A stretch of DNA of 64,000 nt from Saturnia japonica (taxonomy: Eukaryota; Arthropoda; Insecta; Lepidoptera; Saturniidae), in NCBI GenBank assembly GCA_033032175.1, contig CM065325.1, positions 1,888,930 to 1,952,929 on the forward strand, read 5' to 3'. This document shows, in pieces, positions 23,890 through 36,074 of this stretch (position 1 is its first letter; every line of letters begins with the position of its first letter). Below the pieces are notes generated by a model, which was not told the origin of the DNA, ran no database searches, and saw only the letters and a list, made by a program, of their open reading frames with translations. The position numbers and the translations under genes were made by a program.

Positions 23890-25714
23890 AATGCAATGGA
23901 AATTTCGTTAAAAGAGGCGTTATCAAGTAGTTAGGAAAAGCTTTGGAAAGAAGCTATTACTTCAGAGATAAGAAGTCTCGTTAAAAACCAGACACGGGAA
24001 ATCGTCAAGAAGCCTTCAAATCGTGATGTAGTAGGATGTCGATTCGTTAACTACAAAGATAAATGTGGACAAATCTGAAAAGAAGAAAGCCAGATTGGTT
24101 GCCAAAGGTTACAGTCAGCGGTATGGTATTATTGATTATCGTGATACTTTTGCGCCAGTGATGAGGCTTGATACTGTCAGATTGTTATCCGCTTTAGCTG
24201 TTGAGTTAGATATTGAAATACATCAGATAGATATCAACACAGCCTGTAATAAATAATACTTCTAGGTTCGTTTTCAAACATAATTATTTATTGGATCTCT
24301 CTCTTAATTTCTAGTGTCTACGTGTCTACATTTTCTTCCTATATTTTTTTTCTGACATCTTTTTAAATTCAAAATACATAAAAAGGATTCACATAGAGAA
24401 CACATTTTACATAACTATAAAAAACAGGTTTTATATCCTATCCACAACACAGCCTATCTGAATGGATATCTAGACGAGGAGGATACATGAAGATTCCGGA
24501 GCTCTTAGAAGATAGTCTGGATAAATTGTTACAAACGGACGATGTTTTAGTCAAGAAACAGGCGCAACAAATGTTAGCGGACATAAGAGCGAGTGGCAAT
24601 GTTTGCCGTTTACGCAAGTCTTTGTATAGCTTAAAGCAATATGGACGCCAGTGGAACATAAGGCTTGACGAAAAATTGTAGAAGATGAACTTTAAGCAGT
24701 CATTAAATGAGCCGTGTTTGTATTTTAAAAAGGTTGACGACTGCGGATCAAAACTCTTTGTCTGAAATTTTGATTGCAAGTCAGAAAAAGATTGCAATCT
24801 GGATTTTAAAAAGTAATTAGGAAAAGAGTTCGAATTGAAAGACAATGGAATTGCATAGTTTATATTGGGAGTAATTATTGATAGAAGTGACAACGTCATA
24901 AAATTGACACAATCTCAATACATAAATAAAATAGTACAACGTCTTGGACAAGGAATATAATACTCTCTTACGAGAGGTCTTGGACTCCAAGATTGTAAGG
25001 ATATAAATGCGACACCTATGGATGTTAATTTAAAACTACAGAATATTGATACTGATAATGGTTATATTTTTCCGTATAGAGAGTTAATAGGATGTTTGAT
25101 TTATTTATCCGTAGGTACCAGGCCAGATATTGCATATGCGTCAGTTTGTCGATAAAGCAGATAAAAATTGTTGGAAAGCGGCAATGAGGATACTCCGTTA
25201 CTTAAAAAGGACGCGTGATTATGGTCTTGTATATAAGAAAACTTGTAGGTCTATTATGGGATATTCTGATAGTGATTGGGGCAATTGTATTATAGATAGA
25301 CGTAGTTATTCAGGTTATGTTTTTACCTTAGCTGATGCAGCAATATCCTGGAAGTCACAAAAACAGAGGTCTGTTGCGACTTCTACTTGTGAGGCAGAAT
25401 ATGTAAGTTTATCAGTAGCTATGAAAGAGGCTATCTACTTAAATAATTTTTTAACTGAAATCGAGTTAGCGACTATGAGCAGGGTACATGCGGACAATCA
25501 GGAAGCAATTGCATTATCGAAAGATCCCGTATTCCATTCCCGCAGTAAGCACATACTAATGAGTATCAAGTGTAATTTCTTTAGAGATACGTTAAAAACT
25601 AACAAAGATATTGTGGAGAAATATATTCCACCAGAACTGATGCTTGGATATATTAAAGAAACCACTGCCTTACCAGAAACATTATTTTTGTATGAAGGTT
25701 TAGGCGTTACTTAG
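23890..25714 (+). pseudogene. Ty1/Copia retrotransposon pol relic (reverse transcriptase and RNase H)
   Basis: Broken frames read in order: the start of the Copia RT region (about 23890-24060, 'KEAITSEIRSL…VGCRFV'), 'KARLVAKGYSQRYGI…YRDTFAPVMRLDTVR' (24065-24256), 'YSLKQYGRQWN' (24480-24681) and a long RNase H stretch (25130-25714) with 'GYSDSDWGNC…RSYSGYVF', 'SWKSQKQRSVATSTCEAEY' and 'HADNQEAIALSKDPVFHSRSKHI'. Several stops, shifts and a 200-bp insertion show it is dead. Gag and integrase are not visible upstream. Confidence 0.85.
24246..24445. mobile_element. 200-bp insertion in the Copia RT, flanked by 10-bp direct repeats
   Basis: 'aacacagcct' occurs at 24236-24245 and again at 24446-24455. 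Removing the insert rejoins 'DINTA' to 'YLNGYLDEE', the expected Copia sequence. The insert has no open frame and no clear inverted ends. A 10-bp target duplication is in the range of Mutator-like elements, but the family is undetermined. Confidence 0.7.
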
Positions 25715-25813
25715 TTTCTTAATTTTTTAATGTGCTGTTATGTTCTTGTTTGTTTATCTAAGTATATAGTAGATAGCTATACTATATTTTGGTAGGTACA
25801 ATTTAAGGGAGCG

Positions 25814-25916
25814 TATTGAGCAGATACCTTTGATAATAAATTTGTACCTTAAATATTTTAAATTTATTACATGTCATTCTGTCCGCATTGTCTAGTTAAG
25901 TTCCGTTGCTACCCAA
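25814..25916 (+). repeat. Probable 3' LTR of the Copia relic
   Basis: A purine-rich tract (tttaagggag, 25802-25811) follows the RNase H end, and then sequence starting 'tattgagcag' resembles a Copia LTR start (TGTTGAG type). The right limit is uncertain and no 5' LTR was found. Confidence 0.45.
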
Positions 25917-26494
25917 TATATATGTTTTCCTGTTTTTCTACTATTATTCGCTGGTTTTATTTATATTACTACAAATAACTTCCACTGCGCTACCGGCCCA
26001 TAATATGCTACATGAAACAGGGTCCGTAGGGCCTAAGTACTGGTTTACCTTTAAAAGTTTGGCTATGATTCTGTCATCGCTGGCAGCTTTGATGTTTTTA
26101 ACATTTTTGAGGGTCATACTAATCTGTCTTCGGTATAGTGCCGGGTGCTACACGAGTTCATCTAAATCTTAGACCTTTAACTAGATTCATAAAGGGATTT
26201 TGCGTTGACGTTTATAGATAAAAAAACCTAGACCCGACTGTAAAATCACATTACCATATCAATCATCTCATTACCATATCACCATTTCACATAACCATGG
26301 CTGTTAACATTACCGAATAGGAAATATCTTTCTGAAAATGGGGCCAACAGCAGTGCCTTGTACATTCCGAAAAGTAGGGTAGTACACCATTCCGTAAATA
26401 TGATTAAATATAAAATTGCTAAAAAAAATTGTTCTCCTACAACTACAAATTTCGTCACAATTTTGGAGAATGTGCCGTAAATCGGGACATATGA
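25917..26494. other. Intergenic, no supported gene
   Basis: A plus-strand open frame at 25906-26172 has no recognisable motif. The minus strand of 25990-26160 has weak resemblance to the start of a LINE reverse transcriptase, too weak to call. Homology to the other units resumes at about 26495. Confidence 0.4.
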
Positions 26495-26762
26495 ATATAG
26501 ACATTGCCAAAAAATATTATTCTTCTATTCGTGATATAAAATCTAAAAATGAATACATTTACGGTCAGAACTAGGTTTGCCTATAATACATTTATAAACC
26601 ATAAAATAATGCAAAAACTTTTTTAGTTAGTTCTTAACCGTTCAATTAACACACTATAAAGATTGTAAAGTTGCGTAATAATAAAATTAAGAGATGAAAA
26701 TCATTACTGCTTAATAAACGCGTCTGGAACCGTAGAATACCGCTACTTACTTATATTCTTTT

Positions 26763-27385
26763 ACTATGAACTAAAAACCTTCAAATCATAGAAAAAACTG
26801 AAGCACAGCGGAGACCAATCAATGCCTATGCCTTAAAATAAGATTGGCTGTTTTGTTTTCTATCAATTTCGATTCTCCCGCTTGTCCACTAGATTTAATA
26901 GTAGAAGCAGGAACTCAAACGAAAAGATCTCGTATTCTGATATTCCTTATCTGGTATCATGTTAAAGTACCACTAATTATTGCACAATTGACACAAAATT
27001 TAAATACTGCTTATATTTTGAGACATCTGATAGACCGTATTAAAATCGTGGATAATGAAAGGGTTAAACCATTAAAATTTGAATCGGATGATCTTTGATT
27101 CACGCCTTTTTATAATATTAACTAGTCTCAAATTTATAATAAATCCAATATTCTGTAATTGTAAAAATTATTAGAATGGAAAATGAAAACAACCATGAAA
27201 ATATATTGAAACGTTAATTGTGCATTAATATGCACAAATACCCAATTACGTACAAAATGTCCTTTATCGTTAAGATAAAGATACATAATATTAATTAAAA
27301 TGTGAAATTTATATCTCGCGATAATTGGAGACTTATAAAAGGGCCTGTACTCACAATCCACACCAAAAGTAAATTCATTGGTAAA
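26763..27385 (+). promoter_or_regulatory. Upstream region of gene C, with TATA box at 27334-27341
   Basis: Same conserved blocks as A, B and D. TATAAAAG 52 bp before the ATG, so promoter sequence persists despite frame damage in the gene. Confidence 0.55.
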
Positions 27386-28959
27386 ATGTATTCACGTTTA
27401 TCAGTTTTGATTGTGTTCTTGCAGTGCCTATTGGTAAATATAACATGTCAACATCTACATGATAAGGTAAGTTATTATTATTATAAGTAATATAGTTATT
27501 GAATTATGTATAGAAGGAAAAAATAGTTTTAAATTAAAAATTGCAGAAAGAGCCTCATCTTAATGGACTTTTCGCTGCCGTATTCACGCCAATGAACGAA
27601 TTGGGAGCTCTTAATTTATCAATCATTCCTGAATATGCTAAGCACATTAAAAAATCTGGTCTCGATGGAGTTGTTGGTAAGTAGTGTCCTGGTAAGCCCT
27701 TTCTTCTTTAATATTAACTGATTTCTCTTAGAGAACCTACTATCATTATCGAGTGGAGAATTATTTTTTATGGTAATCACTCTAAAACCGTCAATAGATT
27801 TCTTCATGACAATCCGAAAACACTTCATCGCACTTCATTTGACAACATTTGTGTTTCTTGACAAAATGACAAAACTCTTTGAGAGTAAAACTTCTAATGA
27901 GAGATTCTAGTGGGATCTTAAGCTGCAGTGTTTGCTTTTTATTTTAATTCATTAACTTAAGTTCTTTGACCACATAGTATGTAATAATGTGACATTTTGC
28001 GTGATAATCTTGGTTATTATGCATACGTGAAATTTATTATAAATATAAACTGGAAACATATTTTGGGATGTCACAAAAACTCCCGAGATAGTTCTAAAAA
28101 GGAAGCCACCATCTTGTTGGACCCACTTCGAATATTAGAAAATACAAAAAAATTCGTAAGCTTCTTGGATGTCTAACCAAATGTGTCGTAAAATTGTTAT
28201 GAAGAAAGAAGAAAAGGTATTTTTCCAAGTCCCTTAAAATAAGGTTTACAAATGCGTAATTATAATGAGATTTAGTGCAAATATTGTCACATAATTTTAT
28301 AAAGAACGAAAATTTCACACAACATTATACATTCAAGTCAATAGTTGATTAGTGTTATGATGGTAATGGTTATTTTACAGTGGCCGGAATCGGAGGGGAG
28401 GTTTATAACCTCGGCATCAGCGAGAAGAAGAAGTTAATTGACGCTTGGGTGTCAGCAGGCAAGCCGCTGGGTATTAAAATCATAGCGCAAATTGGAGGAA
28501 TACCTATACCTGATATATTAGAACTGGTAAAAGCAATAATAATAACAGAATAAAAGCATAAGTAGTAAGATAAGGTAATTTCATCCCTAAATACTTACCC
28601 GTACATAATATATATTTCTGAACAAATGAATAATTGACATATGTGACTTATTCAGGTGCACATCATGCAAAGATCCATTCCGAGCAATATACTAAAAACG
28701 AAAAATATGTTGCAGTGATTTTTCCTCGGTGCATTATATTTCAAGATAAGTCAGTGAATTTCGTTGTTATATTTGGAAGACGATATATAGCCTCTTCAAT
28801 CAATTTGGATGACATATAACATAATATCTATCTCGCCTACTCCTTAGTGGAATATCATTAGTGTGAGCAGTGTCATGAGTACTGTCAAATCTATTAATTA
28901 TGAAGTCCAAACCCCTCGAATTAGTGGCGGAGTTTTTGTTTTAAAGTCGAGAGGTAGGG

Positions 28960-29160
28960 AACATATAAATTTCTAGACTGGTAGAGTATCTCTACCCTGC
29001 ATATGATCAAAGTCAAATATCGTTGTGTTGTATTCCTACAGTAAGTAGGGTTTGCAGAGTTTCTTGGGGTAAAGGGGTTCAAAGGCGGCAACGCTTTAGT
29101 GATACCTATATTATTACCATTGTCCATAGACCACGGTAACCGCTTACCATCACATGGGTT
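28960..29160 (-). repeat. SINE-like repeat in gene C intron 3
   Basis: Diverged equivalent of 5319-5485 and 18060-18220. Confidence 0.5.
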
Positions 29161-29639
29161 GTGTGTATATTAATTACAATACATATAAGTCGTTGAACGC
29201 AATTCTATATTCTATAGTACAGAATTGATTACTCTTCAAACTGTTTTCCGCAAAATGTAAAGATCATAATATCTTTCTCAGGCAAAGCACGCAGTTACCG
29301 CAAAAGTGGACGGAGTTTTGGTTCTTCCATCACCATGCTTCCAGCCGGTTTCACCCGAGCAGTTCGCGAAATCAGGAGAGAATTTAGCAAAAGTTACAAA
29401 GTCTTTACCAATTATCTACTATAACGGAGGCTGCGATACTATTAAACACGGTAATATAAAGTTAAAATAAATCATAATGATGATAGAGAAAATGTTAAAA
29501 TATTAAGTAAAAGAAGTAATCAATTCCAATGAAAAATATTCTGTGATATTATGTTTCAGAGAAAAAAACAGAGCACAGTATTTTTAATTCGTTGTAGGTT
29601 TTTTTTATAAGTTAGTATTTTTGCCACAATCTCATCGGT

Positions 29640-30300
29640 TATTAAATGATGATTTGGCCTAAGATAGTAACACGCTAAACGTAATGGAAGGACAGGCTCT
29701 CAAGTACAGCTGCCGGAGCACACCTATAGGTATTTGGCGACAGATTTTCAACTTGAGGGTGGTAGCTAACCAAGTGAGCATTAAAAAAGCCCTACCACCT
29801 TGCTATGGCTTCATCACGGTGCTTTCCGTCACCGAAAGCTCAAGACGATCGACGCGATGTCCGTATACGCTACGATCAAGCCATAATTGATTCAGTAATC
29901 ATCAGGCATTAGTCGAGCCGCCTCAGCTGCGCAGGGACATCACCTTGCTAAGCGTGTTCTATCGTCTGTATCATGGTGAGTGTTCTGAAGACCTGTTCAA
30001 TCTAAAACCTCCTTTTCCTTCCACAACAGAATTACATGCGCTGGGCTTCAGAATCACAGTTTTACGGTACCTTCCATGTCGGCACGAACTAAAATGTTCT
30101 CTGCGACTTATATTTGTCGTACCGTGAAGCTGTGGTACATTCTCCCGATTAGTGTGTTTCTTCCTTCTTACGACATCAAGAACTTTAAGCGTAACTTGAA
30201 GAGATATTTATGCAGGCAGGCATGACGGTGGTAACCGCTAATGGATTTAGATATCTCGGTGGTCATCGTTGTATTTGGATTGTGCTGTACTTACCATCAG
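29640..30300 (+). repeat. SINE-like repeat plus LINE relic in gene C intron 4
   Basis: 29640-29845 equals 8600-8870; 29895-30300 holds the best-preserved LINE tail: LSVFYRLYHGECSEDLFNL then '…HALGFRITVLRY'. Confidence 0.6.
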
Positions 30301-30824
30301 GAGCAGTACCGTCAATGTGCCGAGCTATTATAACAATAGTCTTGGATATTCAACGCTACCATGCCGAGTGGACGGATATAAAAAAGTGTAGCGGGGCGGA
30401 GAATATTCACGCTTGGTTTATCGGACCGTTTACATCATATTCGAACTTTCCTCATGATGATCTTAGAGAAGGATTATAAAAAGGAAGTCAGGATAAACAA
30501 TATGATCGCCTTGGCTGACATCTTCTTTGATGATGTTTATTTGCCTTATAACAGTTTTGTCTAAAAACGTCTGCGGGTGTAAAATCACTTTATGAGCTAA
30601 ACACAGCAATCGAGAAAGGTTTGGCGATAATATCGTTCATTTGTATTCATATGTATATTTTAGAATATATCGCAGAATACTTCAAAAAGGCTTCGGAGAA
30701 AGTTCCACAATTCAAAGGAATGAAGTTAAGCATAAGAGGTGCTGTGCTTATAACAGCCGCAACGAAAATAAGAAAAGGACCAAGAATTATTTATCATTGA
30801 TGATGTAAGTTATTCTTTATAATA

Positions 30825-32041
30825 GGTCTTTACCTATGAAATTGCCGTTCTGCAGTACTGGTCATTTCAAATCAAAATAATTTTTGTTTGGCTAAGAATT
30901 CTAATTTTAAATTAATTTTATTTTAAAAACATGGAATTCTTTTTCCAAAAGTAGTCATTTGTTTATTGATTAGTGTTACATTTTCATTGCATTTGAATCT
31001 TTTTTGTCATCATGGTTACGTTAAAAATTCGAGTAATTATGGAATATGAGTACCGTCGTGTCAGCAACGCGGCACAAGCGGCACGCAACATCAACGACGT
31101 TTACGGAGTTAACACTACAAACCAACGCACCACCTGTTATTGGTTTGCTCGCTTCCGTTCTGGGAATTTCGACCTGAAAAGTGAACCTCGCGGTCGTCCG
31201 AAGACTTTGGTCGACCATGACGAATTAAAGGCGATTGTGGAAGCTGATGATACACAATCTACGGCTGAATTAGCAGCATCTTTCGACGTTAGCGTCAAAA
31301 CAATATTGGTCCATTTGCGTCAAATTGGCAAGGTAAAAAAACTTGACTGCTCAACAGACACACAAATGAAAGAATTTTGAACCGCATTGTTACCTGTGAT
31401 AAAAAATGGATTCTGTTTGATAACCGCAAGCGCTCAGCAAGTTGGTTGGATCCTGGTTCAGCACCTAAACAATGCCCTAAACGAAAACTTACCCCTATAA
31501 AAATGATGGTCACTGTTTGGTGGTCTAGCTCCGGTGTGATTCATCACAGCTTCTTACCAAACCGGGTGAGCATTACTGCAGATATGTACTGTGAAGAACT
31601 GAACACAATGATGGAGAAGCTGGCACATCTCCAACCAGCATTGGTCAATCGCTCGTCTCAGCTGCTCCTGCACGACAACGCGCGAACTCATACTGCACAG
31701 CAGAAGGTCTCCAAGTTGCAAGAACTGGGGTTGGAAGTTCTCCGTCATCCGCCCTACTCACCAGACCTTGCGCCTACAGACTACTACTTTTTCCAGAATT
31801 TGGATAACTCCTTGGCGGGAAAAAAATTCAATACCCGAGAGGCAGTACAAAATGCCTTTGAAGAATTTGTTGCCTCCCGTCCAGCTGATTTCTTTAAGAA
31901 TTGCATCAATAAACTGCCACTGCGCTGGCAAAGATGCATTGATTGCATGGGTGATTACTTCGATTAATAAAAATAAAAAATACATTAAAAAAAATCGTTT
32001 AAATTTTTTCATACAAAACGGCAATTTCATAGGTAAAGACC
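30825..32041 (+). mobile_element. mariner-family element in gene C intron 5
   Basis: Perfect terminal inverted repeats start 'ggtctttacctatgaaattg' and end with the reverse complement. TA flanks both sides (30823-30824 and 32042-32043). The empty site is visible in B (about 19660-19690), where 'gtaagttattcc' runs straight into 'tactctcattaattac'. Length 1,217 bp. It inserted after gene C separated from B. Confidence 0.9.
31012..31967 (+). pseudogene. mariner transposase, DD34D, internally deleted
   Basis: The first frame (31012-31380) holds the helix-turn-helix pair and linker: '…NAAQAARNINDVYG…RPKTLVDHDELKAIVE…'. It then loses an internal segment, ends at 31378-31380, and resumes in another frame at 31377 with the catalytic domain: VTCDKKWILFDN (first Asp), LLHDNARTHTA (second Asp), YSPDLAPTDYYFF (third Asp). 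There are 34 residues between the last two Asp, the mariner signature. The deletion and frame change make it inactive, although all three catalytic Asp remain. Confidence 0.85.
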
Positions 32042-34000
32042 TATATACTCTCAATAATTACAACACATTGCGCAAGGGATACTTAGATTGTTTGAGCATG
32101 CAGAGATTATGAATGAAAGAGACAAATGAAAAATGACTTGACAGATTTATACGAAGAGTGGGAATTGGAGTCAAGTTGAGTGGTAGGGGTCATGACCACC
32201 ATACACATAGCAATAAAATGAACATCTTCGTAGTGACTTTCTTTCAGGAGTGAAATTTATAAAAGTGTTAACAAAATGCGTAAAAACAGGTACAGGTCCA
32301 GTCAGTCAGACAACTAATCACCTCTTTGCCTATTTCATATTTAAAGACACACGTACTTAAGGAGTAAACTCCAGTCTTACACACACGTCACTCGTCGGTG
32401 CTGACACACTCACATCTGCCACACGTCCTGTAACAACCAACTTTTTTTGCTTTTTATTTGATTCGCAAACGTCGTACTTATATACATTATATAGCTAATA
32501 TCATTCCCACAGCTAGGACAAATCTAACGACACCTTGTACGCTAAAAACCATCACGCAGTTTAGGCTACAGAGAGTGCCAATGTAATATAGACATACATA
32601 TACTCTAAAAACAATCCTCCTTTTCCACTGTCAACTAAAAATATCCTATACCACTCAGCGATAATGTAGCTTCCTACAAAATCTGAACAAGGTAACTGTG
32701 GCTTATCAATTGAGTAAAATCGTAGTATCAGTGAAAATGGATACCTACTTCCTTTTGGCATAACTTTGCCAATGTTACATTGATATAATATATTTCTAAT
32801 CTTCAGAGCTCAAACAACGCTTTTCACAAAACGGTGGCTCTGTTGTTAAACCTACTTAGTGAGTGTTTATGGCAACTTGAAAATCATGCTTGTAATTCTG
32901 TTATTGTTAATTCACTTCAATTCTGCAAAATAATCAAACTATATCATGCAAAATGCCCCCAATATTTATTTAATTTATAACCAAATACCGTGAGGTTATG
33001 AATAAAAATAAAGATCTTATTATATGATAGATCAATATCTCACCAAAACTTCACTGGCTGCTTATAACTTCACTTCTTAATACGAAAATAATACTATAAT
33101 AAAGTCACGTAAAGAAATATATGATGGTCAAGCTTTGTTTCATAATTGAATGCAATTTTAAACACTTCACAGGAAGCAATTGCATCAGGAACATTATTAG
33201 GATTCGATTCTTTCATCGCACCCGCTGTGAGCCTCTTCCCGGAGCTTGTAAAAAAGATAATAGCATCCGTTAAATCAGCAGACCTCCACGCAGCTCGAAA
33301 AGTACCAAGAGAAACTTACTAAATTAACTGAATTTATTAAATCACAAGGTAATTTAATTTTAACCATAATTACATAACATTTCTGTATAGGAGATAGAAA
33401 AGTAAAAAGAATGAAATTTACAACGAACCTTCTTTTTGCAGGAACCGATTATGTAACACCATTTAAGGTAACTTTCCAAATAATAACCGGCATCAAGGTT
33501 GGCCCAACAAGGTCCCCGTTGAAACCTATACCCCAGAAAGAAATTACAGCAATCAAATCCATATTAAGAGATGAGGGTATTAAAATTGCCAAATAAGTAA
33601 ATGTATGAATCAAGATCTGAGGCGATAGAGACCTATTATATTATTATGTTTGATGCAATAAACTTTTTCTCTCTCCATGTTTTTCTTTTTATTTTATGTG
33701 CCACTTAATCTATAATATAATATTATATAGCTTAGTGATTGTTTATTTATTTAAACGCACTAATCCTTGGAAAAACCAATGAGATTTAAAAAAATCTTTT
33801 TCCATTTTTTAGCTTATTTTTAGAGAATGACTATAAGCTATATAATTTCACACTACGAGTATAAGTAGCGGAGCAGTAACCATGAATTTTAAGGATTTTG
33901 GCAAGCTATAAATCGCAAATAGAATTTTTCAAATCTGACTTTTACTTTTGTTTTCTCAAATCATCAATCGATTTTAGGAGAATTATAATCAAAAGGAGAC

Positions 34001-34420
34001 CGATTTTGCCGTAACTTTCACTGGCAGATAGCTTATGTTATAAGGAGTAACTTAGGCTACTATTATTTTAAAAACATAATTAGGGATCCGCACAAAATAA
34101 AATAAAACGCATCAATATCATTAAAATAACCGTATAAAGAAATAATAATGTATAACAAACGTTTTTTTGTTGCAAAAAGACGTAACAACCGTTTATCTTT
34201 TCAGGCGGAAGTCACAAAGAAAATTTGGATAAAATAATTCAATTAAAATGGCTAAAGTGCATGGACTATAATTGCAAGCACTATGATTTATTAAATACTA
34301 GCTGGTACACGCATCTTCACCTGCCTATTATTGGATATAAACAGACTGATCTAGGAACACGACAAACCAAAAGAAAATCAAGATGGGTTTATCACGGTTT
34401 GCATCAATTATAAGTATAAC
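34001..34420 (+). repeat. Dispersed-repeat relic after unit C
   Basis: 34240-34300 matches the repeat flank at about 1905-1960 ('gtgc-tgga-tataattgc-agcactatga-ttattaaat'), so the open frame at 34225-34413 is part of a repeat, not a gene. Confidence 0.5.
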
Positions 34421-36074
34421 ACCTTTTTACTTATAATATCATTGGTGTATATAGTATTTTAATTATATTTCAATATGAATCCAACACATTAACCATCCCA
34501 ATAAAACTTCAAAAATAATTAAAATCATTCCTTATAGTACCGGCTTGCGGGAAGGTTTTCAATAAATATGAATTTTCATATCCCTAGTTTTGAGACATGA
34601 TGCGTTCTTCATTCAAACTTTCATCCAAGTTTTATTTACACCACATGTGGGATAACACAATGAAATAATTCGCTTGTGGCAAAACTGTATAATCTGTAAG
34701 ATAATTTACAATAGTCATAAATATCCCTTGGATTATATAAACCACCCGCGAGTCGCGGTGGACAGCGCACGCACGTTTCAATCATAAAAGAAAACAGTAA
34801 TTACGCCGTACTGCGTAATTAATGAGTTTAAAAGCACTTCAGCCAATCTTAAAAAAATACTGGAGTATCATTTCATAGGTAAGTAATGATATTATAAAAG
34901 GCGTAGATATGTTACCTTCTTAATAGCTTCACAAAATAAGTGGCACGCTAATGCACACATATAATGTATCATGTGTGTGTATGTCATATCATTAGGCGAC
35001 GTAGGACGAAATGTTTTATATCGGCAGCGAAAATGAGAAAAGTATATATTCCTATGCTTCGAGACGTGTAGTTTAAACAAAATAGAATAATTAATCAGAG
35101 AGGGCATCTTGCCTTACAATGATTTATGCCTAAACCCTAGGGCTTCACTTATGAATTTATGTTATTATGTGGTGTTAAATTAATAAGAAGAGTAAAAACG
35201 CAATTAAAGTAGGCAAATGAAAGCATAATTAACTGTATAGGAAAAATAATAAATAGGTACATACAAATAAATCTGAGCAGCCTGTCTGTAATTTCGAAGT
35301 ACAGTTTTTTAAGCTCATATGCTTAATTGCACTTTAGCGGAGGTGTGAGGAACAGAGAGTAAAGTTCCTCATCTGCCATAGAAAAGGGAGGATCCTCCGG
35401 CCAGACGGGTGCTATGTCTGGCGGGCAGCTGCCCCGATTGTTGTAGTCGGGTTCTTGTATATATACTCAACGATAGAGTTAATTTCTATAGCGCAATGTA
35501 GGGATAGTAGGATGCGTCCTATGTGGCTCGATAGATGTCGCTACGTAGTTGTGTCGATGCGTTGATGCGTCAGTTGTGGCGAGAGATGTCGCTACAGCAC
35601 GTTACCAAAACACAAACAAGCGATTTTTTTATCACTTTGTTTATTTATAACAAAACGTCTAAACCGATTTTCACGGGGCCTCCTTCTACTGACGTGTAAA
35701 AGACATTTATGTGCAGAGTATTAATAAGAGTTCTTATAATTACGCATTTTCATAGGTGCTAATCAGTAATAATAAGTATCCAATATAAACAAGCTAAATT
35801 ATTAAAAAGTAAACAAAAAACCCGACTGCAACAAAAACACATGTATGTCTATTTTTCTATTTTTCTTTTTATATGATTCCCAGACGTCATAGTTAAATAT
35901 TATACAGCTTATGTCACTCTCACAATTAAAATGACTATTAAATGACTATAAAAGGGCTATTTCAATAACAATGACTATAGTTTATAGAAAGTATAAAAAA
36001 ATTGCCTACACGGGTGCGATGGCGATGATTGTCGTATAAAATTAACACGGGTGAAACCGTGGGGCACAGCTAGT
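34421..36074. other. Intergenic between C and D
   Basis: No confirmed gene. A TATATAA at 34734-34740 is followed by a GC-richer stretch and a short ATG frame at 34822 ending near a good donor (ag|gtaagt, about 34878); see findings. 35380-35480 is a GC-rich patch ('ccggccagacgggtgc…') of unknown origin. 35815-35930 resembles the 'cccgactgcaac' repeat in intron 5 of A and B. 36050-36075 carries the 'cacagctagt' repeat end. Confidence 0.45.

Larger units (their letters stand above)
27386..33596 (+). pseudogene. Gene C: NAL-like copy with two frameshifts
   Basis: Exons: 27386-27466, 27547-27676, 28381-28526, 29282-29450, 30664-30804, 33173-33348, 33442-33596. Splice sites are intact. Exon 5 has one extra A in the 'aagaaaagg' run (141 nt instead of 140), which leads to a stop at 30798-30800 after 220 codons. 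Exon 6 has one extra base in 'cgaaaag' (176 instead of 175). The shifts do not compensate. The remaining sequence keeps a signal peptide (MYSRLSVLIVFLQCLLVNITC), GIGGE, YYNGG (tyrosine kept, proline lost) and FKGMK. A mariner occupies intron 5. Both insertions are in A runs, so sequencing error is possible, but two in one gene favour true decay. Confidence 0.8.
26495..34000 (+). repeat. Duplication unit C
   Basis: Collinear with units A and B from the promoter block to the repeat after the stop codon, but more diverged. It lacks the far-upstream repeats found in A and B. Confidence 0.75.

Noticed and set aside
25906..26172. 88-codon hydrophobic open frame
   Set aside because: No family motif and no paralogous support; the minus strand hints weakly at LINE sequence.
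34225..34413. 62-codon open frame preceded by a good acceptor, considered as an orphan exon
   Set aside because: Its first part matches the dispersed repeat flank at about 1905-1960, so it is repeat sequence.
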